Of a stretch of 64,000 nucleotides of DNA, positions 8,461 to 19,200 are shown piece after piece (positions within the stretch are counted from its first letter, which is position 1; every line of letters starts with the position of its first letter). Location of the stretch: contig NZ_CP126980.1 in assembly GCF_030252345.1 (NCBI RefSeq), forward strand, positions 1,251,001 through 1,315,000, given 5' to 3'. The notes beneath the pieces were generated by a model that searched no databases, had not been told where the DNA came from, and saw only the letters and a program-made list of their open reading frames with translations. The DNA is from Actinoplanes oblitus (GTDB lineage: Bacteria > Actinomycetota > Actinomycetes > Mycobacteriales > Micromonosporaceae). The translations under genes and the position numbers were made by a program.

Positions 8461-9662
8461 GCCTGTACCCCCTCGCCCTGCGCCTCGACGGCCGCCGCGT
8501 GCTGGTCGTCGGCGGCGGCACGGTGGCCACCCGCCGGGTGCCCGCGCTGATCGCGGCCGGTGCCCGGGTGGAGATCGTCGCTCCCGAGCTGACCCCCGCG
8601 CTGCGGGCGTACGTCGACGCGAGCCGGGCGACCTGGACGCCGCGGCGCTTCGAGCCGGCCGATGTCCAGGGCGCCTGGCTGGTGCACGTGGCCATCGACG
8701 ACCCGCGGGCCGCTGCCGAGGTCAGCGCGGCCGCCGAGGATCACCACATCTTTTGCGTACGGGCGGATGACCGCGATGCCGCCACCGCGTGGACGCCGGC
8801 TGTCACCCGGCACGGGCAGGTGACCGTCGCGGTGACCGACGGCGGTGACCGCCGCCGGGCCATGGCGGTCCGTGACCTGGTCGCGCACGCGCTCGAGGCG
8901 GCGCCGCCGGCCGCACCCGAGCTGAAGGGCGTGGCGCTGGTCGGGGCCGGCCCGGGCGACCCGGAGCTGATCACCGTGAAGGGCCGCCGGCTGCTCGCCG
9001 CCGCCGACGTGGTGGTCGCCGACCGGCTGGTGCCCGGCATGCTCCTCGGTGAGCTGCGCCCGGAGGTCGAGCTGATCGACGCCGCGAAGATCCCGTACGG
9101 GCCGTCGGCCGCCCAGGAGGAGATCAACCGGATCCTGGTGGACCGGGCGCTGCAGGGCCGGTTCGTGGTGCGGCTCAAGGGCGGCGACAACTTCGTCTTC
9201 GGCCGCGGCGGCGAGGAGGCCCTGGCCTGCGCCGAGGCCGGCGTCCCGGTGCTGGTGGTACCCGGGGTGACCAGCTCGATCGCGGCGCCCGCGCTGGCCG
9301 GCATCCCGGTCACCCACCGCGGGGTGGCGCACGAGTTCACGGTGGTCTCCGGGCACATCCCGCCGGACCACCCGGACTCGCTGGTCGACTGGCCGGCGCT
9401 GGCCCGGCTGCGCGGCACCCTGGTGGTGCTGATGGGCCTGAAGAACCTGCCGAAGATCGCGGAACGGCTGCTCGCCGAGGGCCGGGACACGGACACGCCG
9501 GTCGCGGTGATCCAGGAGGGCTCCACGGCGCACCAGCGGTCGTTGCGCAGCACGCTCGGCGCGGTCGCCGGCGAGGTGGCGGCCGCCGGGATCCGCCCGC
9601 CGGCAGTGGTGGTGATCGGCGAGGTGGTCGCCGCCACCAGCGCGTTCACCCCGGCCGGCTGA
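8457..9662 (+). CDS. cobA: Fused precorrin-2 dehydrogenase / uroporphyrinogen-III C-methyltransferase
   Basis: The N-terminal half (about 1-150) is a Rossmann NAD-binding siroheme-synthase domain, with GGGTVATRR near residue 19, that oxidises precorrin-2. The C-terminal half (about 158-400) is the SAM-dependent methyltransferase: VGAGPGDPELITVKG (160-174), RLKGGDNFVFGRGGEE and PGVTSS. Together they convert uroporphyrinogen III towards sirohydrochlorin/precorrin-2, the branch point of sirohaem and cobalamin. The central dimerisation segment of enterobacterial CysG is shortened and there is no obvious ferrochelatase residue set, so the full three-activity CysG role is not claimed. It is coupled to cobT by an ATGA overlap and ends at a bidirectional terminator. 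Confidence 0.92.
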   Translation: MSLYPLALRLDGRRVLVVGGGTVATRRVPALIAAGARVEIVAPELTPALRAYVDASRATWTPRRFEPADVQGAWLVHVAIDDPRAAAEVSAAAEDHHIFCVRADDRDAATAWTPAVTRHGQVTVAVTDGGDRRRAMAVRDLVAHALEAAPPAAPELKGVALVGAGPGDPELITVKGRRLLAAADVVVADRLVPGMLLGELRPEVELIDAAKIPYGPSAAQEEINRILVDRALQGRFVVRLKGGDNFVFGRGGEEALACAEAGVPVLVVPGVTSSIAAPALAGIPVTHRGVAHEFTVVSGHIPPDHPDSLVDWPALARLRGTLVVLMGLKNLPKIAERLLAEGRDTDTPVAVIQEGSTAHQRSLRSTLGAVAGEVAAAGIRPPAVVVIGEVVAATSAFTPAG

Positions 9663-9683
9663 CCCGGGCGTACGCCAGGCGGA

Positions 9684-9713
9684 CGGTGCCGGGCCGCAAG
9701 CGGCCCGGCACCG
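9684..9713. terminator. Bidirectional hairpin terminator between cobA and otsA
   Basis: There is a perfect 13-bp stem: CGGTGCCGGGCCG pairs with CGGCCCGGCACCG around a CAAG loop. It lies in the 62-bp gap between two convergent genes, so it can end both transcripts. It has no long U-tract, as is common in actinobacteria. Confidence 0.8.
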
Positions 9714-9724
9714 AACCGCATGGT

Positions 9725-11137
9725 CTACGCGTCTGCCGGCTTCTCGGTGTCGTCGACGCCCAGCTCGTCGAGGAACGTGCGGGCCCAGCGAGCGACGTCG
9801 TGCGTGCGCAGGTGCCGCTGCATGACCCGCATCCGGCGCTTGAGCTCGGCCGGCTCCGCGTTGATCGCCCGCAGCAGCGCGTCCTTCACCCCGTCCGGGT
9901 CGTGCGGGTTGCACAGGAACGACTGGCGAAGCTCCGTGGCGGCGCCGGCGAACTCGCTGAGGATCAGCGCGCCCCCGGTGTCGCCACGGCAGGCGATGTA
10001 CTCCTTCGCCACCAGGTTCATCCCGTCCCGCAGCGGGGTCACCATCATCACGTCGGCGGCCGCGTACATCGCGGCGAGTTCCTGCTTGCTGACCGATTGA
10101 TGCAGGTAGTGCACGGCCGGGGTGCCGACCTTGCCGAACTCGCCGTTGATCCGGCCGACCTCGCGCTCCACCTTGACCCGCAGCGTCTGGTAGTGCTCGA
10201 CACGCTCCCGGCTGGGCGTCGCCACCTGCACCATCACCGCGTCGCCGACGCTGAGTTTCCCGTCGGCGAGCAGCTCGCGGAACGCCTTGAGGCGCAGCTC
10301 GATGCCCTTGGTGTAGTCCAGCCGGTCGACGCCGAGGATGACCGTTTTCGGGTCGCCGAGCTCGGCCCGGATCTGCTTGGCCCGGGCCTGCACCGACGGG
10401 TCGGCGGCCAGCCGCTCCATCTCCTTGGTGTCGATGCTGATCGGGAACGCGCCGGCTTTCACCTTGCGCCCGTCCACCTGGATCGACTGGCCCTCGTAGC
10501 GCAGGCCGAGCAGGTGCCGGGCCAGCCGGACGAAGTTCTGCGCGGCCAGCCGCTGCTGGAAGCCGACCAGGTCGGCGCCGAGCAGGCCGCGCAGGATCTC
10601 GGCCCGGAACGGCATCTGCATGAACAGCTCGATCGGCGGGAACGGGATGTGCAGGAAGAAGCCGATCCGCAGGTCGGGGCGCATCTCGCGGAGCATCGCG
10701 GGTACCAGCTGGAGCTGGTAGTCCTGCACCCAGACGGTGGCGCCCTCGGCCGCGACGTCCGCCGCTGCCTCGGCGAACCGCTGGTTGACCGCGCGATACG
10801 AGTCCCGCCAGCGGCGCTTGTAGGCGGGCGTCTCGACGGCATCGTGGTAGAGCGGCCAGATCGTCGCGTTCGACTGGCCCTCGTAATAGCGCTCGAGCTC
10901 GTCGGCGCTCAACGGCACCGGATGGATGTGGATGCCTTCGAGGTCGAACGGGTCGGGGGCGGGTCCGTCCCCGCCGGCCCAGCCGATCCACGTGCCACGG
11001 TGCTCGACGAGCACCGGGTGCAGTGCTGTGACCAGGCCGCCCGGGCTGGGCCGCCACTGGCGTTCCCCGCTCGGGAGGGTTACCTCGTCCACGGGCAAAC
11101 GGTTGGCGACGACGACGAAGGAACTTCGTTGGGCCAC
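9725..11137 (-). CDS. otsA: Alpha,alpha-trehalose-phosphate synthase (OtsA)
   Basis: A retaining GT20 glycosyltransferase that makes trehalose 6-phosphate from a sugar nucleotide and glucose 6-phosphate. The start is set at the GTG giving [16 protein letters not shown], because GGAGG lies about 10 bp upstream. A longer frame would run into the divergent gene at 11248 and shows no family similarity. Family motifs: [30 protein letters not shown], and [14 protein letters not shown] near the C-terminus. The 470-residue length is normal for OtsA alone; no phosphatase (OtsB) domain is fused and no otsB is adjacent. Probable role is compatible solute and mycolate-independent trehalose synthesis under stress. 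Confidence 0.95.
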   Translation of the reverse strand: MAQRSSFVVVANRLPVDEVTLPSGERQWRPSPGGLVTALHPVLVEHRGTWIGWAGGDGPAPDPFDLEGIHIHPVPLSADELERYYEGQSNATIWPLYHDAVETPAYKRRWRDSYRAVNQRFAEAAADVAAEGATVWVQDYQLQLVPAMLREMRPDLRIGFFLHIPFPPIELFMQMPFRAEILRGLLGADLVGFQQRLAAQNFVRLARHLLGLRYEGQSIQVDGRKVKAGAFPISIDTKEMERLAADPSVQARAKQIRAELGDPKTVILGVDRLDYTKGIELRLKAFRELLADGKLSVGDAVMVQVATPSRERVEHYQTLRVKVEREVGRINGEFGKVGTPAVHYLHQSVSKQELAAMYAAADVMMVTPLRDGMNLVAKEYIACRGDTGGALILSEFAGAATELRQSFLCNPHDPDGVKDALLRAINAEPAELKRRMRVMQRHLRTHDVARWARTFLDELGVDDTEKPADA

Positions 11138-11247
11138 GCTGAGTACACCTCCGGGTGGTTTCTGTTCCCCAGTCGAGCCTACTGTGCGTAGCCGCCTGGG
11201 GTCGTACCCGACTCTGGTCATACGGTTTTTGACCGGGGTGCCATCCT

Positions 11248-11790
11248 GTGCCGGTGAGCCCCCTCGATGATCATTCCCAGCATCGGCGTCCAATCTTCTA
11301 CCCTGTGGTGATCGCCACGGTGCTGCTCACGATCATCGGGATGATCGGCGGGTACCTGCTCAGCGAGCGGAAGGACCGCGCCCCGGTGGTCGCAGCCTCC
11401 ACCGACGCCCCTTCCTATACCCCCTCGGAGGGCCCATCCCTCCTGCCCACCGACGGGTTGTGCCCGCAGCAGACCCAGGACCTCGGGCCCTCGCAGGGCG
11501 CGCAGGGCGAGCTGTCCCAGGTGCTCCGGCGCAGCACCACCCGCGGGACGGCGATCTGGATCTGCCAGGACGATGTCGGCCAGCTCTTCTACCACGCCAA
11601 CAAGGGCGGCGAGTCGGCCGTCTGGGAGGAGGGCAAGACGGCGCTCTTCCTGCGCGGCGTGCGGCTGCTGCCGGACGGCAGCTACGAGGGGACCGCGTCG
11701 GACGGGAGTATCTTCAATCTGAACAACGAACGTCTGCTGATCACCCGCCTCGGCGGCAAGCAGCAGGTCCAGGACTTGGCCCCGGAGTGA
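11248..11790 (+). CDS. Single-pass membrane protein of unknown function
   Basis: The 180-residue product starts with a short basic cytoplasmic stretch and one strong membrane helix (about residues 17-40, [21 protein letters not shown]). A Ser/Pro/Thr linker follows, then an extracytoplasmic domain with two cysteines (CPQQ and WICQ) that could form a disulfide. No family is recognised. The GTG start has only a weak G-rich RBS, and a GTG two codons later is an alternative. It sits between divergent otsA and the ettA gene; it may be translated from its own promoter in the 110-bp divergent gap. Confidence 0.6.
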   Translation: MPVSPLDDHSQHRRPIFYPVVIATVLLTIIGMIGGYLLSERKDRAPVVAASTDAPSYTPSEGPSLLPTDGLCPQQTQDLGPSQGAQGELSQVLRRSTTRGTAIWICQDDVGQLFYHANKGGESAVWEEGKTALFLRGVRLLPDGSYEGTASDGSIFNLNNERLLITRLGGKQQVQDLAPE

Positions 11791-11887
11791 CCGCCAGGGG
11801 TTGACGTTCACGGCGCCCACGGGACCTGGAAAGATTGTCCTTTGATTCCGGCACCGACAACTCACGATCTCGGAGGTAGGGCACACC

Positions 11888-13564
<1,677 letters not shown>

Positions 13565-13596
13565 GCCGATCCGCAGCGGCACACCGAAGCAGCATC

Positions 13597-14127
13597 GTGA
13601 CTGATTCTGGTCGGTTCATCCACGAGGTGCCCGTGCGCTGGTCCGACATGGACGCGTACGGGCACGTCAACAACGCGCGCTTCCTCACGCTGTACGAGGA
13701 GGCGCGCGTCGCGATGTTCTTCGTCGGGGCCCGCAAGCACGGGCTCGGCTCGTTCGAGGAGGGCATCGTGATCGCCCGCCACGAGATCGACTATCTGCGG
13801 CCGGTGGACTTCGGCGAGCCGGTGCGGATCGAGATGTGGATCTCCGAGCTGCGGGCGGCGGCGTTCACCGTGGCGTACGAGCTGTTCGACGACGGGGTGC
13901 TGGCCAGCCGGGCGAAGTCGGTGTGCGTGCCGTACCACCTGGCGAACGGGCATCCGCGGCGGCTCTCGGCCGAGGAGCGGGCGTTCCTGAAGCCCTACCT
14001 CGGGGTTGCCGGGGGCGGGTCCTCCGATCCCGGACGCGGCTCTCCCGATTCCCGGGGTGCCGGGGGCGGCTCTCGCGATTCCGGGACCGCCGGGGGCGGG
14101 CCGCTCGATGCCGGGGGCGGGTCATGA
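13597..14127 (+). CDS. Acyl-CoA thioesterase (4-hydroxybenzoyl-CoA thioesterase-like hotdog fold)
   Basis: The sequence VRWSDMDAYGHVNNARFLTLYEEAR (about 13-37) is the active-site helix region of the FcbC/YbgC hotdog family, with the catalytic Asp and the HVNN turn. The fold ends near residue 138. About 38 residues follow of a Gly/Ser/Asp tail made from imperfect repeats (GGGS, DSRGAGGGS), which is absent from ordinary 130-140-residue relatives. The product is predicted to be a cytoplasmic thioesterase of unknown acyl preference. Its TGA overlaps the ATG of the next gene, so the two are coupled. It follows ettA by 32 bp and may be in its transcript. Confidence 0.8.
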   Translation: MTDSGRFIHEVPVRWSDMDAYGHVNNARFLTLYEEARVAMFFVGARKHGLGSFEEGIVIARHEIDYLRPVDFGEPVRIEMWISELRAAAFTVAYELFDDGVLASRAKSVCVPYHLANGHPRRLSAEERAFLKPYLGVAGGGSSDPGRGSPDSRGAGGGSRDSGTAGGGPLDAGGGS

Positions 14128-14783
14128 GTGGGCACGGCCTGCTCGGGGTTCCCGACGCGGGCGCGTTCCTGGCCCGGCTGACCCGGCTTGACCCCTCGGC
14201 ACCGGTCCGATTGCGATCAGTCGGCGGCCGGACCGCGCTCTGGGCGCACCTGCCCTGGGACGTCCTTGTCACCCGCGAGGTGGCCGGCCCCGGGCCGGGC
14301 GACGCCACGGTCTCGGCGGGCGCCCTGCTCGCCGTGCTCGCCGCCGGCGGCGAGGACCTGCCCGAGCGGCGGGACACCCAGTGGCGCTGGCCGCTGCCGC
14401 CGGCCGCGAGCCAGGCGATCGAGTCGGTCGCCGGTGCCGAGCTGACCCGGCTCGCCGTGGCGGCCGCCGGCACGCTGCGGGAGGTGTCCGCGGGCGGGGT
14501 GGCCGGCCGGGCGGTGGGGCAGCGGGCGGTCCGGGACGCGCTCCTCGATCACGTGGCGCTGGTCGTCACGCCGGAGTCCGGCGACCCGGTTCAGGTCTCC
14601 CAGCGACTCGTGCAAGCGGTTGCCCGGATGGGTTTCCTGGGTCCGCGGGACGCGGAACCGGCTACGGCGCGAGTGCGGCGAGCCGGCAGCTGGGTGGGAA
14701 TTTCGGCACCATATGGAGTCGCTTGGCGACAGAGCGCCCACAAATTGGCTGTTATGACGATGACGACTCACCCGAAAGGGTGA
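14124..14783 (+). CDS. Conserved actinobacterial protein of unknown function
   Basis: A 219-residue product; the start ATG overlaps the stop of the thioesterase gene (ATGA). The frame begins MSGHGLLGVPDAGAFLARLTRLD and ends in a distinctive block, GSWVGISAPYGVAWRQ, close to the C-terminus. No membrane helices or known catalytic motifs are seen. The sequence looks like an intact cytoplasmic protein with normal host codon use, but I do not recognise a characterised family. Coupling with the thioesterase suggests a shared transcript rather than a function. Confidence 0.65.
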   Translation: MSGHGLLGVPDAGAFLARLTRLDPSAPVRLRSVGGRTALWAHLPWDVLVTREVAGPGPGDATVSAGALLAVLAAGGEDLPERRDTQWRWPLPPAASQAIESVAGAELTRLAVAAAGTLREVSAGGVAGRAVGQRAVRDALLDHVALVVTPESGDPVQVSQRLVQAVARMGFLGPRDAEPATARVRRAGSWVGISAPYGVAWRQSAHKLAVMTMTTHPKG

Positions 14784-14911
14784 GGTCGCCTCGTCCTTCC
14801 GGTCCCGCCCTCCCGTTGGGGGGATGACCTTCAGGAACGGTCCGGGTACCGTCGGCCCTCGGATCTACTGCACGTCCGGCAGTGGGTCTGTTGGGGAGTG
14901 AGGTGCACACG

Positions 14912-15493
14912 ATGCCGTGGTGGTCATGGCGTCCAGGATCGGCAGCGGGTAACGAGCCGGATACCGGTGGCGAAGTGGCGGTGCAGGGCACCGTCCGCGT
15001 CGGTGTCCCGGCTCAGCGCGAGCCGAGCCGGACCGCCGCTCCGTCCGAACTGCCTGCGGCCGGATCGTCCGATCTGGTCGAGCCGGTGTCGCTCACGCGC
15101 ATCGGCAAAGCGCTCGACCTGCTCGACATCCGGTTCCTCGCCGACGGCGGCGGCAGCCTGCTCGCCATGTGGGAGCGGCACGCGGTGCTGTTCACCCTGG
15201 AGGGTCCGGACGACGAGATCCTGGTGATGCGGGCGCGTCCGCACGCGACGGTGCCACCGGACTGGGCCGACCGGGCGTACCGGGTGGTCAACGAGTGGAA
15301 CCACACCCGGCGCTTCTGCAAGGCCTACGTGGGTGACCCGACCGAGCGCGGCCAGCTGCCGATCTATGCGGAGCTGCAGGTGCCGCTCGCCGCCGGGGCC
15401 CACGACACCCTGCTGGTGGAGCTGCTGGACTGCGGTGCCGCCGTCGCCACGTCGTTCGTCGACTGGCTCCACGACGAGGGCGCCCTGCTGTAA
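14912..15493 (+). CDS. YbjN domain-containing protein
   Basis: The 193-residue product has a low-complexity first 50 residues, then a YbjN/type III chaperone-like domain: ALDLLDIRFLADGGGSLLAMWE and later RAYRVVNEWNHTRRFCKAYV. The NEWN block is typical of actinobacterial YbjN proteins. These small proteins are linked to stress and signalling in some bacteria; no enzyme activity is known. ATG at 14912 follows a GAGG about 10 bp upstream, and GTG codons at 14882 and 14903 are possible longer starts. The long imperfect hairpin of the next intergenic region begins about 50 bp after its stop. Confidence 0.7.
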   Translation: MPWWSWRPGSAAGNEPDTGGEVAVQGTVRVGVPAQREPSRTAAPSELPAAGSSDLVEPVSLTRIGKALDLLDIRFLADGGGSLLAMWERHAVLFTLEGPDDEILVMRARPHATVPPDWADRAYRVVNEWNHTRRFCKAYVGDPTERGQLPIYAELQVPLAAGAHDTLLVELLDCGAAVATSFVDWLHDEGALL

Positions 15494-15917
15494 TGCTGAG
15501 CTGGCTGGCTCCGCTGAGCTGGCTGGCTCCGCTGCGCTCCGCGGCAAAACGCCTGGTAACCGGTGACGAGCCAGTCGATTTTCCGCCGCCCGCACACCCC
15601 GCGGGCGTCGAAAAATCGTCTGTCTCGTCACCGGCGGCGTTTTGCGGGACCTCCGGGGCCTTCCGGCGTGCAGTGCGATGAACATCGCCTGACTCGTCAT
15701 CGGTGGTGATGGCGGGTTCGCGCGGGTTTGATCTCCGGCACCGCCCACGGGCAGTGAAGGGTCCGGCGATCGTTGTGGACGCGCAGCGGCCAGATCGGCG
15801 GGCCCGGCCCGCGCGGGAGCATGCGATCCGCACCCCGGCGGACGCGCGTACATGAAGATCTTGACGTTGATCCTGGGCTGGCGGCCGCTGGTGGGGAGAA
15901 CCCATCGCAGCCCGCGC
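15494..15917. other. Gene-free stretch with tandem repeat and long imperfect hairpin
   Basis: This is 424 bp without a credible gene. Directly after the stop, an 18-bp unit (TGAGCTGGCTGGCTCCGC) is repeated twice at 15496-15531, with a partial third copy. A long imperfect inverted repeat follows at 15544-15645: GCAAAACGCC pairs with GGCGTTTTGC, CCGGTGACGAG with CTCGTCACCGG, CGATTTT with AAAATCG, and GCCCGC with GCGGGC, around a 7-nt loop. It could be a two-way terminator for the convergent genes or a small mobile-type inverted-repeat unit. The remaining 270 bp show nothing clear. Confidence 0.6.
15544..15645. repeat. Imperfect 102-bp inverted repeat (possible MITE-like unit or terminator)
   Basis: Four paired blocks of 10, 11, 7 and 6 bp are separated by short mismatched bulges and close on a short ACACCCC loop. 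The outermost blocks carry AAAA/TTTT runs, unusual in this GC-rich sequence. The structure is much longer than the simple GC hairpins seen elsewhere in the window. Confidence 0.6.
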
Positions 15918-17180
15918 TCAGTCGAGCGGGAACATGCCTAGCCGGCCGTGGTACTCCTTGCCCAGTTGGTCGGTGTCCGAGCCGACCAGCAGGCCGCGGG
16001 GCACGGTCAGGAAGGCGCGCACGCCGACGCCCCGGGAGCGGGTCGGGTTCCAGGACAGCGCCTTGCCGGTGGTCGGGCTGACCGCGCCGATACCCGGGCG
16101 GGAGACCGCGCCCGGCCCCGGGCCGTTGCCGTCGGTGCCGTACGGGTTGTCGAACCAGCGCTGGTGCCCGCCCAGGTAGACGGCCGGCCCGGTGACCGCG
16201 ACGGCGTAGAGCGAGTCGCCGCCGGTCCGCTGCACCCAGGTGGGCCGCTGCTCGCCGGTCCGGTTGGTCTCGAAGCGCGCCGCGGAGTCGCAGAGTTTCT
16301 GCGCTGAGGAGGCCCGGCCGGTCGCGGCGACCACGAAGTAGGAGCCGTCCGGGGAGAACTTCACCTGACGCAGGTAGGTGTCGAAGCCCTTCATGCACTG
16401 CGGCTCGTACGCCCTGGTGTACCAGCCGGTGAGCTGCGCGGAGGCGCCGCCGACGTCGAAGAGCGCGATCTGCGTACGGTCCGCGCCGCCGGACTTGAGG
16501 AAAGCGCCGACCGCGACGAGCTTGCGCCCGTCCGCGGTGACGTCGAAGTGCTCGACCCGGGTCCGGCTCAGTCCCGGCCCGGCCAGGTGAGCGTCGAAGC
16601 CCTGGTCGACGGTCCCGGTCTCGGCGTCCATCCGGGCCAGGCCGACCCGGCCGACACCGTTGATCGCGGAGAACGTGCCGGCCGCGTAGAGGTCGTTGTC
16701 CCGGGTGGCCAGGGCGCGTACGTCACCCCAGTTGACCTTGGCGCGGAACGCGGTGTCCCGGTTGCCGCTGCTCAGCCAGAGCCGGGTGAGCCCGCGCGAC
16801 GAGACGCCGTTCACGGTCTTGAACGCGCCACCGGCGTAGACGGTCCCGTCGGCGCCGGGCGCGAGCGAGTAGATCGCGCCGTCCACGTCCGGGGCGAACG
16901 ACCGGATCGAGCCGTCGTGCAGGTCGAACGCGAAGATGTTCTTCCGGGCCAGGGTGGTCCGCCGGCTGCTGTCCGCGACCTTGGTGAACGCGCCGCCGAC
17001 GATCACCGTGTCGCCGACTACGGCGAGCGACCAGACGGTGCCGTCCAGCACGTGCGGGGTCCAGTCGACCGGGTTGCTGGAGACGATCGCCGACTGCGCG
17101 ATGTCGGCCACCGCCGGTGGCGGGGAGCCGGCCAGGGCGGCGAGGAAAACTGTGGCGACGGCCAGCTGGCGACGACGCAT
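15918..17180 (-). CDS. Secreted beta-propeller-like protein of unknown function
   Basis: The 420-residue product begins with a classical Sec signal peptide (MRRRQLAVATVFLAALAG, cleavage likely near AVADIAQ, residues 23-28). The mature part has repeating strands with similar turns, such as VVGDTVIVGGAFTKV, GADGTVYAGGAFKTVNG, TRDNDLYAAGTFSAING and ADGRKLVAVGAF. These look like blades of a propeller; every repeat has a (V/Y)xxGG/AxF core. No catalytic residues or known name are assignable. It is probably extracellular. The C-terminus HGRLGMFPLD has no sorting signal. Confidence 0.7.
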   Translation of the reverse strand: MRRRQLAVATVFLAALAGSPPPAVADIAQSAIVSSNPVDWTPHVLDGTVWSLAVVGDTVIVGGAFTKVADSSRRTTLARKNIFAFDLHDGSIRSFAPDVDGAIYSLAPGADGTVYAGGAFKTVNGVSSRGLTRLWLSSGNRDTAFRAKVNWGDVRALATRDNDLYAAGTFSAINGVGRVGLARMDAETGTVDQGFDAHLAGPGLSRTRVEHFDVTADGRKLVAVGAFLKSGGADRTQIALFDVGGASAQLTGWYTRAYEPQCMKGFDTYLRQVKFSPDGSYFVVAATGRASSAQKLCDSAARFETNRTGEQRPTWVQRTGGDSLYAVAVTGPAVYLGGHQRWFDNPYGTDGNGPGPGAVSRPGIGAVSPTTGKALSWNPTRSRGVGVRAFLTVPRGLLVGSDTDQLGKEYHGRLGMFPLD

Positions 17181-17243
17181 GGGGCGGCTCCAGGATCGTG
17201 GATCGACTATCCGATCAACGAGCCATCGGCCACCACGTGACTG

Positions 17244-17648
17244 TCAGACCGCCGGGTCCATGGTGTTCACCATGAAATAGGCCGCCCGCTCCAGGTAGTC
17301 CCAGAGCATGGTGTGCAGCTCGGCGGGCAGGCCGAGCGAGTCGACGGCCACCCGCATGTGCGCCAGCCAGGCGTCCCGCTCGGCCGGGCCGACCCGGAAC
17401 GGCGCGTGGCGCATCCGCAGCCGGGGGTGGCCGCGGCTGGCGGAGTACGTGTTCGGACCGCCCCAGTACTGCATCAGGAACAGGGCCAGCCGGTCGGCGG
17501 CCGGACCGAGGTCCTCCTCCGGGTACATCGGGCGCAGCAGCGGATCCTGCGCGACGCCCTCGTAGAACTTGTCGACGAGGCGGCGGAACGTCTCCTCGCC
17601 GCCGACGGCGGTGAAGAAGGTGACCTCTTCCGGTACTGGTGCGCTCAC
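17244..17648 (-). CDS. glbO: Group II truncated haemoglobin (GlbO/trHbO)
   Basis: A 134-residue 2-over-2 globin. Alignment by eye with M. tuberculosis GlbO places TyrB10 at Y29, TyrCD1 at Y42, the proximal His F8 at H81 (in RMRHAPF) and TrpG8 at W94, all conserved. The signature QYWGGPNTYS and RGHPRLRMRHAPF is intact. Group II globins bind oxygen tightly and are implicated in redox and NO/peroxide handling. GTG start (VSAPVPEE). It lies between the secreted propeller gene and an MFS gene, all on the minus strand. Confidence 0.95.
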   Translation of the reverse strand: MSAPVPEEVTFFTAVGGEETFRRLVDKFYEGVAQDPLLRPMYPEEDLGPAADRLALFLMQYWGGPNTYSASRGHPRLRMRHAPFRVGPAERDAWLAHMRVAVDSLGLPAELHTMLWDYLERAAYFMVNTMDPAV

Positions 17649-17687
17649 CGTTCCATCCTGCCAGCCGGGTCCCGCCGCGCCCCGCGC

Positions 17688-18998
17688 CTACCCTGTGTGC
17701 TCGGCCACCGGGGTGGCGGCCCGCTCGGCGGTCAGGAACTTCTCCCGGCTCGGCCAGGACATGGCGACCACGAGCAGCGCCACCGTGCCGGCCACGCTCC
17801 AGCCGCCGACCACTGTCGGCACCTTGATGCGGTCGGCGAGCAGCCCGGTGATCCCGACCGCGAGGAACTGGCTGGTCTGGATGCCGCTGTTCATCACCCC
17901 GAAGGCCCGGGCGCGGTGGCTGGCCGGCAGGGCCAGCACGAACGACCCGTTGAGCGCCGGCATCTGGGCACCCTGGGTCATCCCGGACACCAGGATCAGC
18001 CCGGCGGCCACCAGGGTCGGCGGGTTGACCAGGATCGGGATCAGCACCAGGGGAGTGCCGACGGCCAGCAGCGGGAGCAGCCGCCAGCGGCGTTCGGCGG
18101 GGACCAGGCGGGTGAAGAGCAGGCCGCCGATGACGTAGCCGCAGGGGCCGGCCGCCATGATCAGGCCCTGGGTGAGGCCCTGCGAGGTGCCGTCCGGGGA
18201 GGCTTCGGCGGCCCAGGAGGCGGCCAGGCTCTCCGGGACCACGACGAAGGCGATCACGGTGAACACCACTATCGCTATCGAGCGCAGCACCTCGTTGCCG
18301 AAGACCAGCTGGAAGCCCTCGCCGGTCTCGCGCAGCAGGTGCCGGCGGTGCGCCTCGGCCACCGCGGCCGGCCGTGCCCGCAGGTGGGTGGCGATCAGCA
18401 GCGCCGACAGGGCGAAGCTGCACACGTCCAGGGCGAGCGCGGCCCGTGGGTCCAGGCCGACGGCCACCGTGGCGCCGATCAGGTAACCGGTGACCTGGGC
18501 CGCCTGGCCGGTGGTGTTGTTGGTGGCGATCGCCAGGGTGAGCCGCTCCCGGCCGACGACCAGCGGCAGCACCGCCGAGCGGGCCGCCTGGGCGGGCGGC
18601 GTGGCCAGGCTGGCCACCAGGATCACCAGCAGGACCAGCGGCGTCGGCAGGCCGGGGATCAGCAGCACCGCGGTCAGCGTCATCCGGAAGACGTCGCAGA
18701 AGACCATCACCCGGCGGTGCGGGTAGCGGTCGCCAAGGGCGGCGAGCACCGGACCGAGCAGGATCCACGGCAGGTAGCCGATCGCGAACGAGATCGCGGA
18801 GAGCAGCACGGAGTGGGTCTGCTGGTAGACCAGGACGGTCACGGCCGCCCGGGACAGGTAGTCGCCGATCCAGCTGATCACCATGGAGGCGTAGATCGCC
18901 CGGAACTCTCGCAGCCGGAAAAGGCTACGGAAGGTGGCGCTCTCGACACCCTCCGTAGCAGACGTGGCTGGCTTGGGTTCCTCCGGGGCGTTGGCCAC
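17688..18998 (-). CDS. MFS transporter (DHA3/enterobactin-exporter-like)
   Basis: A 436-residue major facilitator protein with about 12 hydrophobic helices. The loop GDRYPHRRVMVFCD between helices 2 and 3 is the MFS motif A region (GxxxDRxxRR-like), followed by the PAQAARSAVLPLVV segment common in DHA3-type drug or siderophore exporters. The start is placed at the GTG giving VANAPEEPKP because GGAGG lies just upstream; a longer frame starting 18 codons earlier has no RBS. The substrate is unknown. It is probably a proton-driven exporter in the cytoplasmic membrane. Confidence 0.85.
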   Translation of the reverse strand: MANAPEEPKPATSATEGVESATFRSLFRLREFRAIYASMVISWIGDYLSRAAVTVLVYQQTHSVLLSAISFAIGYLPWILLGPVLAALGDRYPHRRVMVFCDVFRMTLTAVLLIPGLPTPLVLLVILVASLATPPAQAARSAVLPLVVGRERLTLAIATNNTTGQAAQVTGYLIGATVAVGLDPRAALALDVCSFALSALLIATHLRARPAAVAEAHRRHLLRETGEGFQLVFGNEVLRSIAIVVFTVIAFVVVPESLAASWAAEASPDGTSQGLTQGLIMAAGPCGYVIGGLLFTRLVPAERRWRLLPLLAVGTPLVLIPILVNPPTLVAAGLILVSGMTQGAQMPALNGSFVLALPASHRARAFGVMNSGIQTSQFLAVGITGLLADRIKVPTVVGGWSVAGTVALLVVAMSWPSREKFLTAERAATPVAEHTG

Positions 18999-19200
18999 GT
19001 GTCCTCCATCGCTCTCGGCGGTCGCCGAGAGCCCGGCGAAGGCCATCCGCACCCGTGGGTGAACCGGCGCGAACGTGCCTATGCATGTGCAGAAGCTTTA
19101 CCGGATTCTGCCCGATCGTCCGAGTCGATGCTAGGGCGGTTGGCCCGATTTTCGGCCGTTCGGCGGAGGTTGTAACCGATCTTCCTACCGTAAGCGCAGG

